Shown piece by piece: positions 12,196 to 25,852 of a DNA stretch of 64,000 nt. Below the pieces are notes generated by a model, which searched no databases, was not told the DNA's origin, and saw only the letters and a program-made list of their open reading frames with translations. A program made the position numbers and the translations under genes. The stretch is from Cinclus cinclus (lineage: Eukaryota; Chordata; Aves; Passeriformes; Cinclidae), in NCBI RefSeq assembly GCF_963662255.1, contig NC_085052.1, positions 37,706,654 through 37,770,653 on the forward strand, in the 5' to 3' direction. Positions within the stretch are counted from its first letter, which is position 1; each line of letters opens with the position of its first letter.

Positions 12196-13297
12196 TTGGG
12201 TCACAATGGATCCTTGCTTCTCTTAACCCCTGTGCTGTCACAATGCATCCCATGCCCTTTTAGGCCACTTGATGTCACAATGAATCATTTGATTCTTGGC
12301 CTCCACGGTGGCATAATAGATCCTTGCTTCTATTGGTCCCCGTGCTGTAACAATCCATCCCTGGCCCTTTTTATACCCCCTGGTGCCACAAGGGATCATT
12401 AGATTGTTAGCCTGCATTGGGTCACAATGGTTCCTTGCTTCTCTTAACCTCTGTGGTGTCACAACGCATTCCAAGCCCTTTTAGGCCACTTGGTCTTACA
12501 ATGAACCATTTGATTTTTGGCCTCCATGGTGGCGAAATTGTACCAGGTTTTAATTGGGCCCCATGCTTTCACAATACATCCCTGCCCCTTTTACGCCCAT
12601 TGGTGTCAAAAGGGATCATTAGATTGTTAGCGTGCATTGGGTCACAATGGATCCTTGCTTCTCTTAACCCCTGTGGTGTCACAATGCATCCCATGCCCTT
12701 TTAGGCCACTTGATGTCACAATGAATTATTTGATTCTTGGCCTCCATGGTGTCATAATGGTTCCTTGTTTGTATTGGTCCCCGTTCTGTAACAATTCATC
12801 CCTGGCCCTTTTAGGCCCCCTGGTGTCAAATGGGATCCTGGGATTATTAGCCTCCATTGGGTGACAATGGATCCTTGCTTCTCTTAACCCCTGTGCTGTC
12901 ACAATGCATCCCATGCCCTTTTAGGCCACTTGATGTCACAATGAATCATTTGATTCTTGGCCTCCACGGTGGCATAATAGATCCTTGCTTCTATTGGTCC
13001 CCGTGCTGTAACAATCCATCCCTGGCCCTTTTTATACCCCCTGGTGCCACAAGGGATCATTAGATTGTTAGCCTGCATTGGGTCACAATGGTTCCTTGCT
13101 TCTCTTAACCCCTGTGCTGTCACAATGCATCCCATGCCCTTTTAGGCCACTTGATGTCACAATGAATCATTTCAGTCTTGGCCTCCATGGTGTCATAATG
13201 GTTCCTTGTTTCTATTGGTCCCCATGCTGTCACAATTCATCCCTGGGCCTCTTACGCCCCCTGGTGTCAAATGGGATCCTGGGATTATTAGCCTCCA
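12196..13297 (+). repeat. Five-unit tandem duplication in P2, copy 1 (1102 bp)
   Basis: Units at 12196, 12417, 12637, 12857 and 13078 (a class B unit, the GGCGAAATT class C subform, a class A unit with TTTGTATTGGTCCCCGTTC, a class B unit beginning GGGTGACAATGG, and the ATTTCAGTC class A unit) are repeated in the same order at 13298-14399. P1 and P3 have this string once, so the duplication is specific to P2. The copies differ at a few bases, for example TTTTACGCCCATTGG near 12591 and GGGCCTCTTACG near 13247. Confidence 0.9.
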
Positions 13298-14399
13298 TTG
13301 GGTCACAATGGATCCTTGCTTCTCTTAACCCCTGTGCTGTCACAATGCATCCCATGCCCTTTTAGGCCACTTGATGTCACAATGAATCATTTGATTCTTG
13401 GCCTCCACGGTGGCATAATAGATCCTTGCTTCTATTGGTCCCCGTGCTGTAACAATCCATCCCTGGCCCTTTTTATACCCCCTGGTGCCACAAGGGATCA
13501 TTAGATTGTTAGCCTGCATTGGGTCACAATGGTTCCTTGCTTCTCTTAACCTCTGTGGTGTCACAACGCATTCCAAGCCCTTTTAGGCCACTTGGTCTTA
13601 CAATGAACCATTTGATTTTTGGCCTCCATGGTGGCGAAATTGTACCAGGTTTTAATTGGGCCCCATGCTTTCACAATACATCCCTGCCCCTTTTAGGCCC
13701 ATTGGTGTCAAAAGGGATCATTAGATTGTTAGCGTGCATTGGGTCACAATGGATCCTTGCTTCTCTTAACCCCTGTGGTGTCACAATGCATCCCATGCCC
13801 TTTTAGGCCACTTGATGTCACAATGAATTATTTGATTCTTGGCCTCCATGGTGTCATAATGGTTCCTTGTTTGTATTGGTCCCCGTTCTGTAACAATTCA
13901 TCCCTGGCCCTTTTAGGCCCCCTGGTGTCAAATGGGATCCTGGGATTATTAGCCTCCATTGGGTGACAATGGATCCTTGCTTCTCTTAACCCCTGTGCTG
14001 TCACAATGCATCCCATGCCCTTTTAGGCCACTTGATGTCACAATGAATCATTTGATTCTTGGCCTCCACGGTGGCATAATAGATCCTTGCTTCTATTGGT
14101 CCCCGTGCTGTAACAATCCATCCCTGGCCCTTTTTATACCCCCTGGTGCCACAAGGGATCATTAGATTGTTAGCCTGCATTGGGTCACAATGGTTCCTTG
14201 CTTCTCTTAACCCCTGTGCTGTCACAATGCATCCCATGCCCTTTTAGGCCACTTGATGTCACAATGAATCATTTCAGTCTTGGCCTCCATGGTGTCATAA
14301 TGGTTCCTTGTTTCTATTGGTCCCCATGCTGTCACAATTCATCCCTGGGCCTTTTACGCCCCCTGGTGTCAAATGGGATCCTGGGATTATTAGCCTCCA
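13298..14399 (+). repeat. Five-unit tandem duplication in P2, copy 2 (1102 bp)
   Basis: Second copy of the five-unit string described for 12196-13297. Its last unit runs into the class D unit at 14400, as in P1 (8234 to 8454). The last unit of copy 1 runs into a class B unit instead, which places the exchange point near 13298. Confidence 0.9.
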
Positions 14400-16601
14400 T
14401 TGGGTCACAATGGTTCCTTGCTTCTCTTAACCACTGTGGTGTCACAATGCATTCCAAGCCCTTTTAGGCCACTTGATGTCACAATGAACCATTTGATTCT
14501 TGGCCTTCATGGTGTCATAATGGTTCCTTGCTTCTATAGGTCCCCATGCTGTCAGAGTCCATCCGTGGTCCTTTTGCGCCCCCTGGTGTCAAAAGGGATT
14601 CTTAGATTGTTAGCCTGCATTGGGTCACAATGGTTCCTTGCTTCTCTTAACCCCTGTGCTGTCACAATGCATCCCATGCCCTTTTAGGCCACTTGATGTC
14701 ACAATAAATCATTTAAATCTTGGCCTCCATGGTGGCGTAATTGTACCAGGTTTTAATTGGGCCCCATGCTTTCACAATACATCCCTGCCCCTTTTAGGCC
14801 CATTGGTGCCAAAAGGGATCATTACATTGTTAGCCTCCATTGGGTCACAATGGATCCTTGCTTCTCTTAACCCCTGTGGTGTCACAATGCATCCCATGCC
14901 CTTTTAGGCCACTTGATGTCACAATGAATCATTTGATTATTGGCCTCCATGGTGGCATAATTGTACCAGGTTTTACTTGGGCCCCATGCTTTCACAATTC
15001 ATCCCTGGCCCTTTTAGGCCCATTGGTGTCACAAGGGATCATTAGATTGTTAGCCTGCATTGGGTCACAATGGTTCCTTGCTTCTCTTAACCTCTGTGGT
15101 GTCACAATGCATCCCATGCCCTTTTAGGCCACTTGATGTCACAATGAATTATTTGATTCTTGGCCTCCATGGTGTCATAATGGTTCCTTGTTTCTATTGG
15201 GCCCCATGCTGTCACAATTCATCTCTGGCCCTTTTACGCCCCCTGGTGTCAAATGGGATCCTGGGATTATTAGCCTCCATTGGGTCACAATGGATCCTTG
15301 CTTCTCTTAACCCCTGTGCTGTCACAATGCATCCCATGCCCTTTTAGGCCACTTGATGTCACAATGAATCATTTGATTCTTGGCCTCCATGGTGGCATAA
15401 TAGATCCTTGCTTCTATTGGTCCCCGTGCTGTTACAATCCATCCCTGGCACTTTTTATACCCCCTGGTGCCACAAGGGATCATTAGATTGTTAGCCTGCA
15501 TTGGGTCACAATGTTTCCTTGCTTCTCTTAACCTCTGTGGTGTCACAATGCATTCCAAGCCCTTTTAGGCCACTTGATGTCACAATGAACCATTTGATTC
15601 TTGGCCTTCATGGTGTCATAATGGTTCCTTGCTTCTATAGGTCCCCATGCTGTCAGAGTCCATCCGTGGTCCTTTTTCGCCCCCTGGTGTCAAAAGGGAT
15701 TCTTAGATTGTTAGCCTGCATTGGGTCACAATGGTTCCTTGCTTCTCTTAACCCCTGTGCTGTCACAATGCATCCCATGCCCTTTTAGGCCACTTGATGT
15801 CACAATAAATCATTTAAATCTTGGCCTCCATGGTGGCGTAATTGTACCAGGTTTTAATTGGGCCCCATGCTTTCACAATACATCCCGGCCCCTTTTAGGC
15901 CCATTGGTGCCAAAAGGGATCATTACATTGTTAGCCTCCATTGGGTCACAATGGATCCTTGCTTCTCTTAACCCCTGTGGTGTCACAATGCATCCCATGC
16001 CCTTTTAGGCCACTTGATGTCACAATGAATCATTTGATTCTTGGCGTCCATGGTGGCATAATTGTACCAGGTTTTACTTGGGCCCCATGCTTTCACAATT
16101 CATCCCTGCCCCTTTTAGGCCCATTGGTGTCACAAGGGATCATTAGATTGTTAGCCTGCATTGGGTCACAATGGTTCCTTGCTTCTCTTAACCTCTGTGG
16201 TGTCACAATGCATCCCATGCCCTTTTAGGCCACATGATGTCACAATGAATCATTTGATTCTTGGCCTCCACAGTGGCATAATAGATCCTTGCTTCTATTG
16301 GTCCCCGTGCTGTAACAATCCATCCCTGGCCCTTTTTATACCCCCTGGTGCCACAAGGGATCATTAGATTGTTAGCCTGCATTGGGTCACAATGGTTCCT
16401 TGCTTCTCTTAACCCCTGTGCTGTCACAATGCATCCCATGCCCTTTTATGCCACTTGATGTCACAATGAATCATTTGATTCTTGGCCTCCATGGTGGCAT
16501 GATTGTACCAGGTTTTACTTGGGCCCCATGCTTTCACAATTCATCCCTGCCCCTTTTAGGCCCATTGGTGTCACAAGGGATCATTAGATTGTTAGCCTGC
16601 A

Positions 16602-19600
16602 TTGGGTCACAATGGTTCCTTGCTTCTCTTAACCTCTGTGGTGTCACAATGCATTCCAAGCCCTTTTAGGCAACTTGGTCTTACAATGAACCATTTGATT
16701 CTTGGCCTCCATGGTGTCATAATGGTTCCTTGTTTCTATTGGGCCCCATGCTGTCACAATTCATCCCTGGCCCTTTTACGCCCCCTGGTGTCAAATGGGA
16801 TCCTGGGATTATTAGCCTCCATTGGGTCACAATGGATCCTTGCTTCTCTAAACCCCTGTGCTGTCACAATGCATCCCATGTCCTTTTAGGCCACTTGATG
16901 TCCAAATGAATCATTTGATTCTTGGCCTCCACGGTGGCATAATAGATCCTTGCTTCTATTGGTCCCCGTGCTGTAACAATCCATCCCTGGCCCTTTTTAT
17001 ACCCCCTGGTGCCACATGGGATCATTAGATTGTTAGCCTGCATTGGGTCACAATGGTTCCTTGCTTCTCTTAACCCCTGTGGTGTCACAATGCATCCCAT
17101 GCCCTTTTAGGCCACTTGATGTCACAATGAATCATTTGAGTCTTGGCCTCCATGGTGTCATAATGGTTCCTTGTTTCTATTGGGCCCCATGCTGTCACAA
17201 TTCATCCCTGGCCCTTTTACGCCCCCTGGTGTCAAATGGGATCCTGGGATTATTAGCCTCCATTGGGTCGCAATGGATCCTTGCTTCTCTTAACCCCTGT
17301 GCTGTCACAATGCATCCCATGCCCTTTTAGGCCACTTGATGTCACAATGAATCATTTGATTCTTGGCCTCCACGGTGGCATAATAGATCCTTGCTTCTAT
17401 TGGTCCCCGTGCTGTAACAATCCATCCCTGGCCCTTTTTATACCCCCTGGTGCCACAAGGGATCATTAGATTGTTAGCCTGCATTGGGTCACAATGGATC
17501 CTTGCTTCTCTTAACCCCTGTGGTGTCAAAATGCATACCATGCCCTTTTAGGCCACTTGATGTCACAATGAATCATTTGATTCTTGGCCTCCATGGTGGC
17601 GTAATTGTACCAGGTTTAATTGGGCCCCATGCTGTCACAATTCATCCCTGGCCCTTTTAGGCCCATTGGTGTCACAAGGGATCATTAGATTGTTAGCCTG
17701 CATTGGGTCACAATGGTTCCTTGCTTCTCTTAACCTCTGTGGTGTCACAATGCATCCCATGCCCTTTTAGGCCACTTGATGTCACAATGAATCATTTGAT
17801 TCTTGGCCTCCATGGTGGCATAATAGATCCTTGCTTCTATTGGTCCCCATGCTGTCACAATTCATCCCTGGCCCTTTTAGGCCCATTGGTGTCACAAGGG
17901 ATCATTAGATTGTTAGCCTCCCTTGGTTCACAATGGTTCCTTGCTTCTCTAAACCTCTGTGGTGTCACAATGCATTCCAAGCCCTTTTAGGCCACTTGGT
18001 CTTACAATGAATCATTTGATTTTTGGCCTCCATGGTGTCATAATGGTTCCTTGTTTCTATTGGGCCCCATGCTTTCACAATTCATCCCTGGCCCTTTTAC
18101 GCCCCCTGGTGTCAAATGGGATCCTGGGATTATTAGCCTCCATTGGGTCACAATGGATCCTTGCTTCTCTTAACCCCTGTGGTGTCACAATGCATCCCAT
18201 GCCCTTTTAGGCCACTTGATGTCACAATGAATCATTTGATTCTTGGCCTCCATGGTGTCATAATGGTTCCTTGTTTCTATTGGGCCCCATGCTGTCACAA
18301 TTCATCCCTGGCCCTTTTGGGCCCCTGGTTTCTCAAGGGATCATTAGATTGTTAGCCTCCCTTGAGTCACAATGGATCCTGGCTTCTCTTAACCTCTGTG
18401 GTGTCACAATGCATCCCATGCCCTTTTAGGCCACATGATGTCACAATGAATTATTTGATTCTAGGCCACCATGGTGGCATAATAGATCCTTGCTTCTATT
18501 GGTCCCCGTGCTGTAACAATCCATCCCTGCCCCTTTTAGGCCCATTGGTGTCACAAGGGATCATTAGATTGTTAGCCTGCATTGGGTCACAATGGTTCCT
18601 TGCTTCTCTTAACCTCTGTGGTGTCACAATGCATCCCATGCCCTTTTAGGCCACTTGATGTCACAATGAATCATTTGATTCTTGGCCTCCATGGTGTCAT
18701 AATGGTTCCTTGTTTCTATTGGGCCCCATGCTGTCACAATTCATCCCTGGCCCTTTTACGCCCCCTGGTGTCAAATGGGATCCTGGGATTATTAGCCTCC
18801 ATTGGGTCACAATGGATCCTTGCTTCTCTTAACCCCTGTGCTGTCACAATGCATCCCATGCCCTTTTAGGCCACTTGATGTCACAATGAATCATTTGATT
18901 CTTGGCCTCCACGGTGGCATAATAGATCCTTGCTTCTATTGGTCCCCGTGCTGTAACAATCCATCCCTGGCCCTTTTAGGCCCATTGGTGTCACAAGGGA
19001 TCATTAGATTGTTAGCCTGCATTGGGTCACAATGGTTCCTTGCTTCTCTTAACCTCTGTGGTGTCACAATGCATCCCATGCCCTTTTAGGCCACTTGATG
19101 TCACAATGAATCATTTGATTCTTGGCCTCCATGGTGTCATAATAGATCCTTGATTCTATTGGTCCCCGTGCTGTAACAATCCATCCCTGGCCCTTTTTAT
19201 ACCCCCTGGTGCCACAAGGGATCATTAGATTGTTAGCCTGCATTGGGTCACAATGGATCCTTGCTTCTCTTAACCCCTGTGGTGTCACAATGCATACCAT
19301 GCCCTTTTAGGCCACTTGATGTCACAATGAATCATTTGATTCTTGGCCTCCATGGTGGCGTAATTGTACCAGGCTTTAATTGGGCCCCATGCTGTCACAA
19401 TTCATCCCTGCCACTTTTAGGCCCATTGGTGTCAAAAGGGATCATTAGATTGTTAGCCTGCATTGGGTCACAATGGTTCCTTGCTTCTCTTAACCTCTGT
19501 GGTGTCACAATGCATCCCATGCCCTTTTAGGCCACTTGATGTCACAATGAATCATTTGATTCTTGGCCTCCATGGTGGCATAATAGATCCTTGCTTCTAT

Positions 19601-22600
19601 TGGTCCCCATGCTGTCACAATTCATCCCTGGCCCTTTTAGGCCCATTGGTGTCACAAGGGATCATTAGATTGTTAGCCTGCATTGGGTCACAATGGTTCC
19701 TTGCTTCTCTTAACCTCTGTGGTGTCACAATGCATTCCAAGCCCTTTTAGGCCACTTGGTCTTACAATGAATCATTTGATTTTTGGCCTCCATGGTGTCA
19801 TAATGGTTCCTTGTTTCTATTGAGCCCCATGCTGGCACAATTCATCCCTGCCCCTTTTAGGCCCATTGGTGTCCAAAGGGATCATTAGATTATTAGCCTC
19901 CATTGGGTCACAATGGATCCTTGCTTCTCTTAACCCCTGTGGTGTCACAATGCATCCCATGCCCTTTTAGGCCACTTGATGTCACAATGAATCATTTGAT
20001 TCTTGGCCTCCATGGTGTCATAATGGTGCCTTGTTTCTATTGGGCCCCATGCTGTCACAATTCATCCCTGGCCCTTTTGGGCCCCTGGTTTCTCAAGGGA
20101 TCATTAGATTGTTAGCCTCCCTTGAGTCACAATGGATCCTTGCTTCTCTTAACCTCTGTGGTGTCGCAATGCATCCCATGCCCTTTTAGGCCACATGATG
20201 TCACAATGAATTATTTGATTCTAGGCCACCATGGTGGCATAATAGATCCTTGCTTCTATTGGTCTCCGTGCTGTAACAATTCATCCCTGGCCCTTTTAGG
20301 CCCATTGGTGTCACAAGGGATCATTAGATTGTTAGCCTGCATTGGGTCACAATGGTTCCTTGCTTCTCTTAACCTCTGTGGTGTCACAATGCATCCCATG
20401 CCCTTTTAGGCCACTTGATGTCACAATGAATCATTTGATTCTTGGCCTCCATGGTGTCATAATGGTTCCTTGTTTCTATTGGGCCCCATGCTGTCACAAT
20501 TCATCCCTGGCCCTTTTTACGCCCCCTGGTGTCAAATGGGATCCTGGGATTATTAGCCTGCATTGGGTCACAATGGATCCTTGCTTCTCTTAACCCCTGT
20601 GCTGTCACAATGCATCCCATGCCCTTTTAGGCCACTTGATGTCACAATGAATCATTTGATTCTTGGCCTCCACGGTGGCATAATAGATCCTTGCTTCTAT
20701 TGGTCCCCGTGCTGTAACAATCCATCCCTGGCCCTTTTTATACCCCCTGGTGCCACAAGGGATCATTAGATTGTTAGCCTGCATTGGGTCACAATGGTTC
20801 CTTGCTTCTCTTAACCTCTGTGGTGTCACAACGCATTCCAAGCCCTTTTAGGCCACTTGGTCTTACAATGAACCATTTGATTTTTGGCCTCCATGGTGGC
20901 GAAATTGTACCAGGTTTTAATTGGGCCCCATGCTTTCACAATACATCCCTGCCCCTTTTAGGCCCATTGGTGTCAAAAGGGATCATTAGATTGTTAGCGT
21001 GCATTGGGTCACAATGGATCCTTGCTTCTCTTAACCCCTGTGGTGTCACAATGCATCCCATGCCCTTTTAGGCCACTTGATGTCACAATGAATTATTTGA
21101 TTCTTGGCCTCCATGGTGTCATAATGGTTCCTTGTTTGTATTGGTCCCCGTTCTGTAACAATTCATCCCTGGCCCTTTTAGGCCCCCTGGTGTCAAATGG
21201 GATCCTGGGATTATTAGCCTCCATTGGGTGACAATGGATCCTTGCTTCTCTTAACCCCTGTGCTGTCACAATGCATCCCATGCCCTTTTAGGCCACTTGA
21301 TGTCACAATGAATCATTTGATTCTTGGCCTCCACGGTGGCATAATAGATCCTTGCTTCTATTGGTCCCCGTGCTGTAACAATCCATCCCTGGCCCTTTTT
21401 ATACCCCCTGGTGCCACAAGGGATCATTAGATTGTTAGCCTGCATTGGGTCACAATGGTTCCTTGCTTCTCTTAACCCCTGTGCTGTCACAATGCATCCC
21501 ATGCCCTTTTAGGCCACTTGATGTCACAATGAATCATTTCAGTCTTGGCCTCCATGGTGTCATAATGGTTCCTTGTTTCTATTGGTCCCCATGCTGTCAC
21601 AATTCATCCCTGGGCCTTTTACGCCCCCTGGTGTCAAATGGGATCCTGGGATTATTAGCCTCCATTGGGTCACAATGGTTCCTTGCTTCTCTTAACCACT
21701 GTGGTGTCACAATGCATTCCAAGCCCTTTTAGGCCACTTGATGTCACAATGAACCATTTGATTCTTGGCCTTCATGGTGTCATAATGGTTCCTTGCTTCT
21801 ATAGGTCCCCATGCTGTCAGAGTCCATCCGTGGTCCTTTTGCGCCCCCTGGTGTCAAAAGGGATTCTTAGATTGTTAGCCTGCATTGGGTCACAATGGTT
21901 CCTTGCTTCTCTTAACCCCTGTGCTGTCACAATGCATCCCATGCCCTTTTAGGCCACTTGATGTCACAATAAATCATTTAAATCTTGGCCTCCATGGTGG
22001 CGTAATTGTACCAGGTTTTAATTGGGCCCCATGCTTTCACAATACATCCCTGCCCCTTTTAGGCCCATTGGTGCCAAAAGGGATCATAACATTGTTAGCC
22101 TCCATTGGGTCACAATGGATCCTTGCTTCTCTTAACCCCTGTGGTGTCACAATGCATCCCATGCCCTTTTAGGCCACTTGATGTCACAATGAATCATTTG
22201 ATTCTTGGCCTCCATGGTGTCATAATGGTTCCTTGTTTCTATTGGGCCCCATGCTGTCACAATTCATCTCTGGCCCTTTTACGCCCCCTGGTGTCAAATG
22301 GGATCCTGGGATTATTAGCCTCCATTGGGTCACAATGGATCCTTGCTTCTCTTAACCCCTGTGCTGTCACAATGCATCCCATGCCCTTTTAGGCCACTTG
22401 ATGTCACAATGAATCATTTGATTCTTGGCCTCCATGGTGGCATAATAGATCCTTGCTTCTATTGGTCCCCGTGCTGTAACAATCCATCCCTGGCACTTTT
22501 TATACCCCCTGGTGCCACAAGGGATCATTAGATTGTTAGCCTGCATTGGGTCACAATGTTTCCTTGCTTCTCTTAACCGCTGTGGTGTCACAATGCATTC

Positions 22601-23646
22601 CAAGCCCTTTTAGGCCACTTGATGTCACAATGAACCATTTGATTCTTGGCCTTCATGGTGTCATAATGGTTCCTTGCTTCTATAGGTCCCCATGCTGTCA
22701 GAGTCCATCCGTGGTCCTTTTGCGCCCCCTGGTGTCAAAAGGGATTCTTAGATTGTTAGCCTGCATTGGGTCACAATGGTTCCTTGCTTCTCTTAACCCC
22801 TGTGCTGTCACAATGCATCCCATGCCCTTTTAGGCCACTTGATGTCACAATAAATCATTTAAATCATGGCCTCCATGGTGGCGTAATTGTACCAGGTTTT
22901 AATTGGGCCCCATGCTTTCACAATACATCCCGGCCCCTTTTAGGCCCATTGGTGCCAAAAGGGATCATTACATTGTTAGCCTCCATTGGGTCACAATGGA
23001 TCCTTGCTTCTCTTAACCCCTGTGGTGTCACAATGCATCCCATGCCCTTTTAGGCCACTTGATGTCACAATGAATCATTTGATTCTTGGCCTCCATGGTG
23101 GCATAATTGTACCAGGTTTTACTTGGGCCCCATGCTTTCACAATTCATCCCTGCCCCTTTTAGGCCCATTGGTGTCACAAGGGATCATTAGATTGTTAGC
23201 CTGCATTGGGTCACAATGGTTCCTTGCTTCTCTTAACCTCTGTGGTGTCACAATGCATCCCATGCCCTTTTAGGCCACATGATGTCACAATGAATCATTT
23301 GATTCTTGGCCTCCACAGTGGCATAATAGATCCTTGCTTCTATTGGTCCCCGTGCTGTAACAATCCATCCCTGGCCCTTTTTATACCCCCTGGTGCCACA
23401 AGGGATCATTAGATTGTTAGCCTGCATTGGGTCACAATGGTTCCTTGCTTCTCTTAACCCCTGTGCTGTCACAATGCATCCCATGCCCTTTTATGCCACT
23501 TGATGTCACAATGAATCATTTGATTCTTGGCCTCCATGGTGGCATGATTGTACCAGGTTTTACTTGGGCCCCATGCTTTCACAATTCATCCCTGCCCCTT
23601 TTAGGCCCATTGGTGTCACAAGGGATCATTAGATTGTTAGCCTGCA
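16602..23646 (+). repeat. Higher-order repeat copy P3 (32 units, 7045 bp)
   Basis: P3 follows P1 from its first unit at an offset of 13209-13211 bp (3393 to 16602, 7131 to 20342, 8674 to 21885). At 22105 one unit is missing: the front matches the unit at 8894 and the back matches the unit at 9114, and the offset drops to 12991 bp (9334 to 22325, 10436 to 23427). P3 lacks several private P1 changes, such as the GTGTCTCAC marker and the shortened s4 at 7043. It ends with a normal return to a 3393-type unit at 23647. Confidence 0.9.
22105..22324 (+). repeat. Hybrid unit marking a one-unit deletion in P3
   Basis: The front of this unit matches the 8894-type unit (GGATCC and AACCCCTGTGG in s1) and the back matches the 9114-type unit (TGTCATAATGG in s4, CATCTCTGG in s5). 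P3 has one unit fewer than P1 at this point. Diagnostic bases place the join between about 22196 and 22219, at the s3/s4 boundary. Confidence 0.85.
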
Positions 23647-25410
23647 TTGGGTCACAATGGTTCCTTGCTTCTCTTAACCTCTGTGGTGTCACAATGCATT
23701 CCAAGCCCTTTTAGGCAACTTGGTCTTACAATGAACCATTTGATTCTTGGCCTCCATGGTGTCATAATGGTTCCTTGTTTCTATTGGGCCCCATGCTGTC
23801 ACAATTCATCCCTGGCCCTTTTACGCCCCCTGGTGTCAAATGGGATCCTGGGATTATTAGCCTCCATTGGGTCACAATGGATCCTTGCTTCTCTAAACCC
23901 CTGTGCTGTCACAATGCATCTCATGTCCTTTTAGGCCACTTGATGTCCAAATGAATCATTTGATTCTTGGCCTCCACGGTGGCATAATAGATCCTTGCTT
24001 CTATTGGTCCCCGTGCTGTAACAATCCATCCCTGGCCCTTTTTATACCCCCTGGTGCCACAAGGGATCATTAGATTGTTAGCCTGCATTGGGTCACAATG
24101 GTTCCTTGCTTCTCTTAACCTCTGTGGTGTCACAATGCATCCCATGCCCTTTTAGGCCACTTGATGTCACAAGGAATCATTTGATTCTTGGCCTCCATGG
24201 TGTCATAATGGTTCCTTGTTTCTATTGGGCCCCATGCTGTCACAATTCATCCCTGGCCCTTTTTACGCCCCCTGGTGTCAAATGGGATCCTGGGATTATT
24301 AGCCTCCATTGGGTCACAATGGATCCTTGCTTCTCTTAACCCCTGTGCTGTCACAATGCATCCCATGCCCTTTTAGGCCACTTGATGTCACAATGAATCA
24401 TTTGATTCTTGGCCTCCACGGTGGCATAATATATCCTTGCTTCTATTGGTCCCCGTGCTGTAACAATCCATCCCTGGCCCTTTTTATACCCCCTGGTGCC
24501 ACAAGGGATCATTAGATTGTTAGCCTGCATTGGGTCACAATGGTTCCTTGCTTCTCTTAACCTCTGTGGTGTCACAACGCATTCCAAGCCCTTTTAGGCC
24601 ACTTGGTCTTACAATGAACCATTTGATTCTTGGCCTCCATGGTGGCGAAATTGTACCAGGTTTTAATTGGGCCCCATGCTTTCACACTACATCCCTGCCG
24701 CTTTTAGGCCCATTGGTGTCAAAAGGGATCATTAGATTGTTAGCGTGCATTGGGTCACAAGGGATCCTTGCTTCTCTTAACCCCTGTGGTGTCACAATGC
24801 ATCCCATGCCCTTTTAGGCCACTTGATGTCACAATGAATTATTTGATTCTTGGCCTCCATGGTGTCATAATGGTTCCTTGTTTGTATTGGTCCCCGTTCT
24901 GTAACAATCCATCCCTGGCCCTTTTTATACCCCCTGGTGCCACAAGGGATCATTAGATTGTTAGCCTGCATTGGGTCACAATGGTTCCTTGCTTCTCTTA
25001 ACCCCTGTGCTGTCACAATGCATCCCATGCCCTTTTAGGCCACTTGATGTCACAATGAATCATTTGATTCTTGGCCTCCATGGTGGCATGATTGTACCAG
25101 GTTTTACTTGGGCCCCATGCTTTCACAATTCATCCCTGCCCCTTTTAGGCCCATTGGTGTCACAAGGGATCATTAGATTGTTAGCCTGCATTGGGTCACA
25201 ATGGTTCCTTGCTTCTCTTAACCTCTGTGGTGTCACAATGCATTCCAAGCCCTTTTAGGCAACTTGGTCTTACAATGAACCATTTGATTCTTGGACTCCA
25301 TGGTGTCATAATGGTTCCTTGTTTCTATTGGGCCCCATGCTGTCACAATTCATCCCTGGCCCTTTTACGCCCCCTGGTGTCAAATGGGATCCTGGGATTA
25401 TTAGCCTGCA
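23647..25410 (+). repeat. Truncated higher-order repeat copy P4 (8 units)
   Basis: P4 starts with the 3393-type unit at 23647 and the following class B unit, then jumps at about 24088 to the 7131-type five-T class A unit, skipping most of the first half of the 33-unit order. Units at 24309 and 24530 follow P1 order. The unit at 24750 is a fusion of the 7793-type front with the 8013-type back. 24971 and 25191 return to the 3173/3393-type pair. The segment is the junction zone between the left higher-order repeat and the 8.8 kb repeat on its right. Confidence 0.85.
24750..24970 (+). repeat. Hybrid unit marking a one-unit deletion in P4
   Basis: s4 matches the 7793-type unit up to CCCCGTTCTG, and from ACAATCCATCC onward the sequence is the 8013-type class B. 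The join lies between 24899 and 24908, inside the conserved start of s5. The product keeps correct register and is 221 bp like the class B parent. Confidence 0.88.
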
Positions 25411-25631
25411 TTGGGTCACAATGGATCCTTGCTTCTCTTAACCCCTGTGCTGTCACAATGCATCCCATGCCCTTTTAGGCCACTTGATGTCACAATGAAT
25501 CATTTGATTCTTGGCCTCCACGGTGGCATAATAGATCCTTGCTTCTATTGGTCCCCGTGCTGTAACAATCCATCCCTGGCCCTTTTTATACCCCCTGGTG
25601 CCACAAGGGATCATTAGATTGTTAGCCTGCA

Positions 25632-25852
25632 TTGGGTCACAATGGTTCCTTGCTTGTCTTAACCTCTGTGGTGTCACAACGCATTCCAAGCCCTTTTAGG
25701 CCACTTGGTCTTACAATGAACCATTTGATTCTTGGCCTCCATGGTGGCGAAATTGTACCAGGTTTTAATTGGGCCCCATGCTTTCACAATCCATCCCTGG
25801 CCCTTTTTATACCCCCTGGTGCCACAAGGGATCATTAGATTGTTAGCCTGCA
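25632..25852 (+). repeat. Hybrid class C/B unit at the start of R1
   Basis: s4 is the GGCGAAATTGTACC class C subform and the start of s5 is class C (CTTTCACAAT), but from CCATCC onward the unit is class B, with the five-T run and GTGCCACAAGGG. The join falls within the five bases 25786-25790. R2 carries the same hybrid at 34450-34670, so the exchange happened before the 8.8 kb duplication. Confidence 0.88.

Larger units (their letters stand above)
10656..16601 (+). repeat. Higher-order repeat copy P2 (27 units, begins 11 units in)
   Basis: P2 repeats the order of 5814-10655 at an offset of 4842-4844 bp, so it lacks the first 11 units of the 33-unit repeat. It inherits the GTGTCTCAC marker of the unit at 5814, which the third copy (near 19057) does not have. 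P2 was therefore copied from P1 rather than from P3. After an internal five-unit duplication the offset to P1 becomes 5946 bp (for example 8234 to 14180 and 10436 to 16382). Its last unit leads normally into a 3393-type unit at 16602. Confidence 0.88.
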
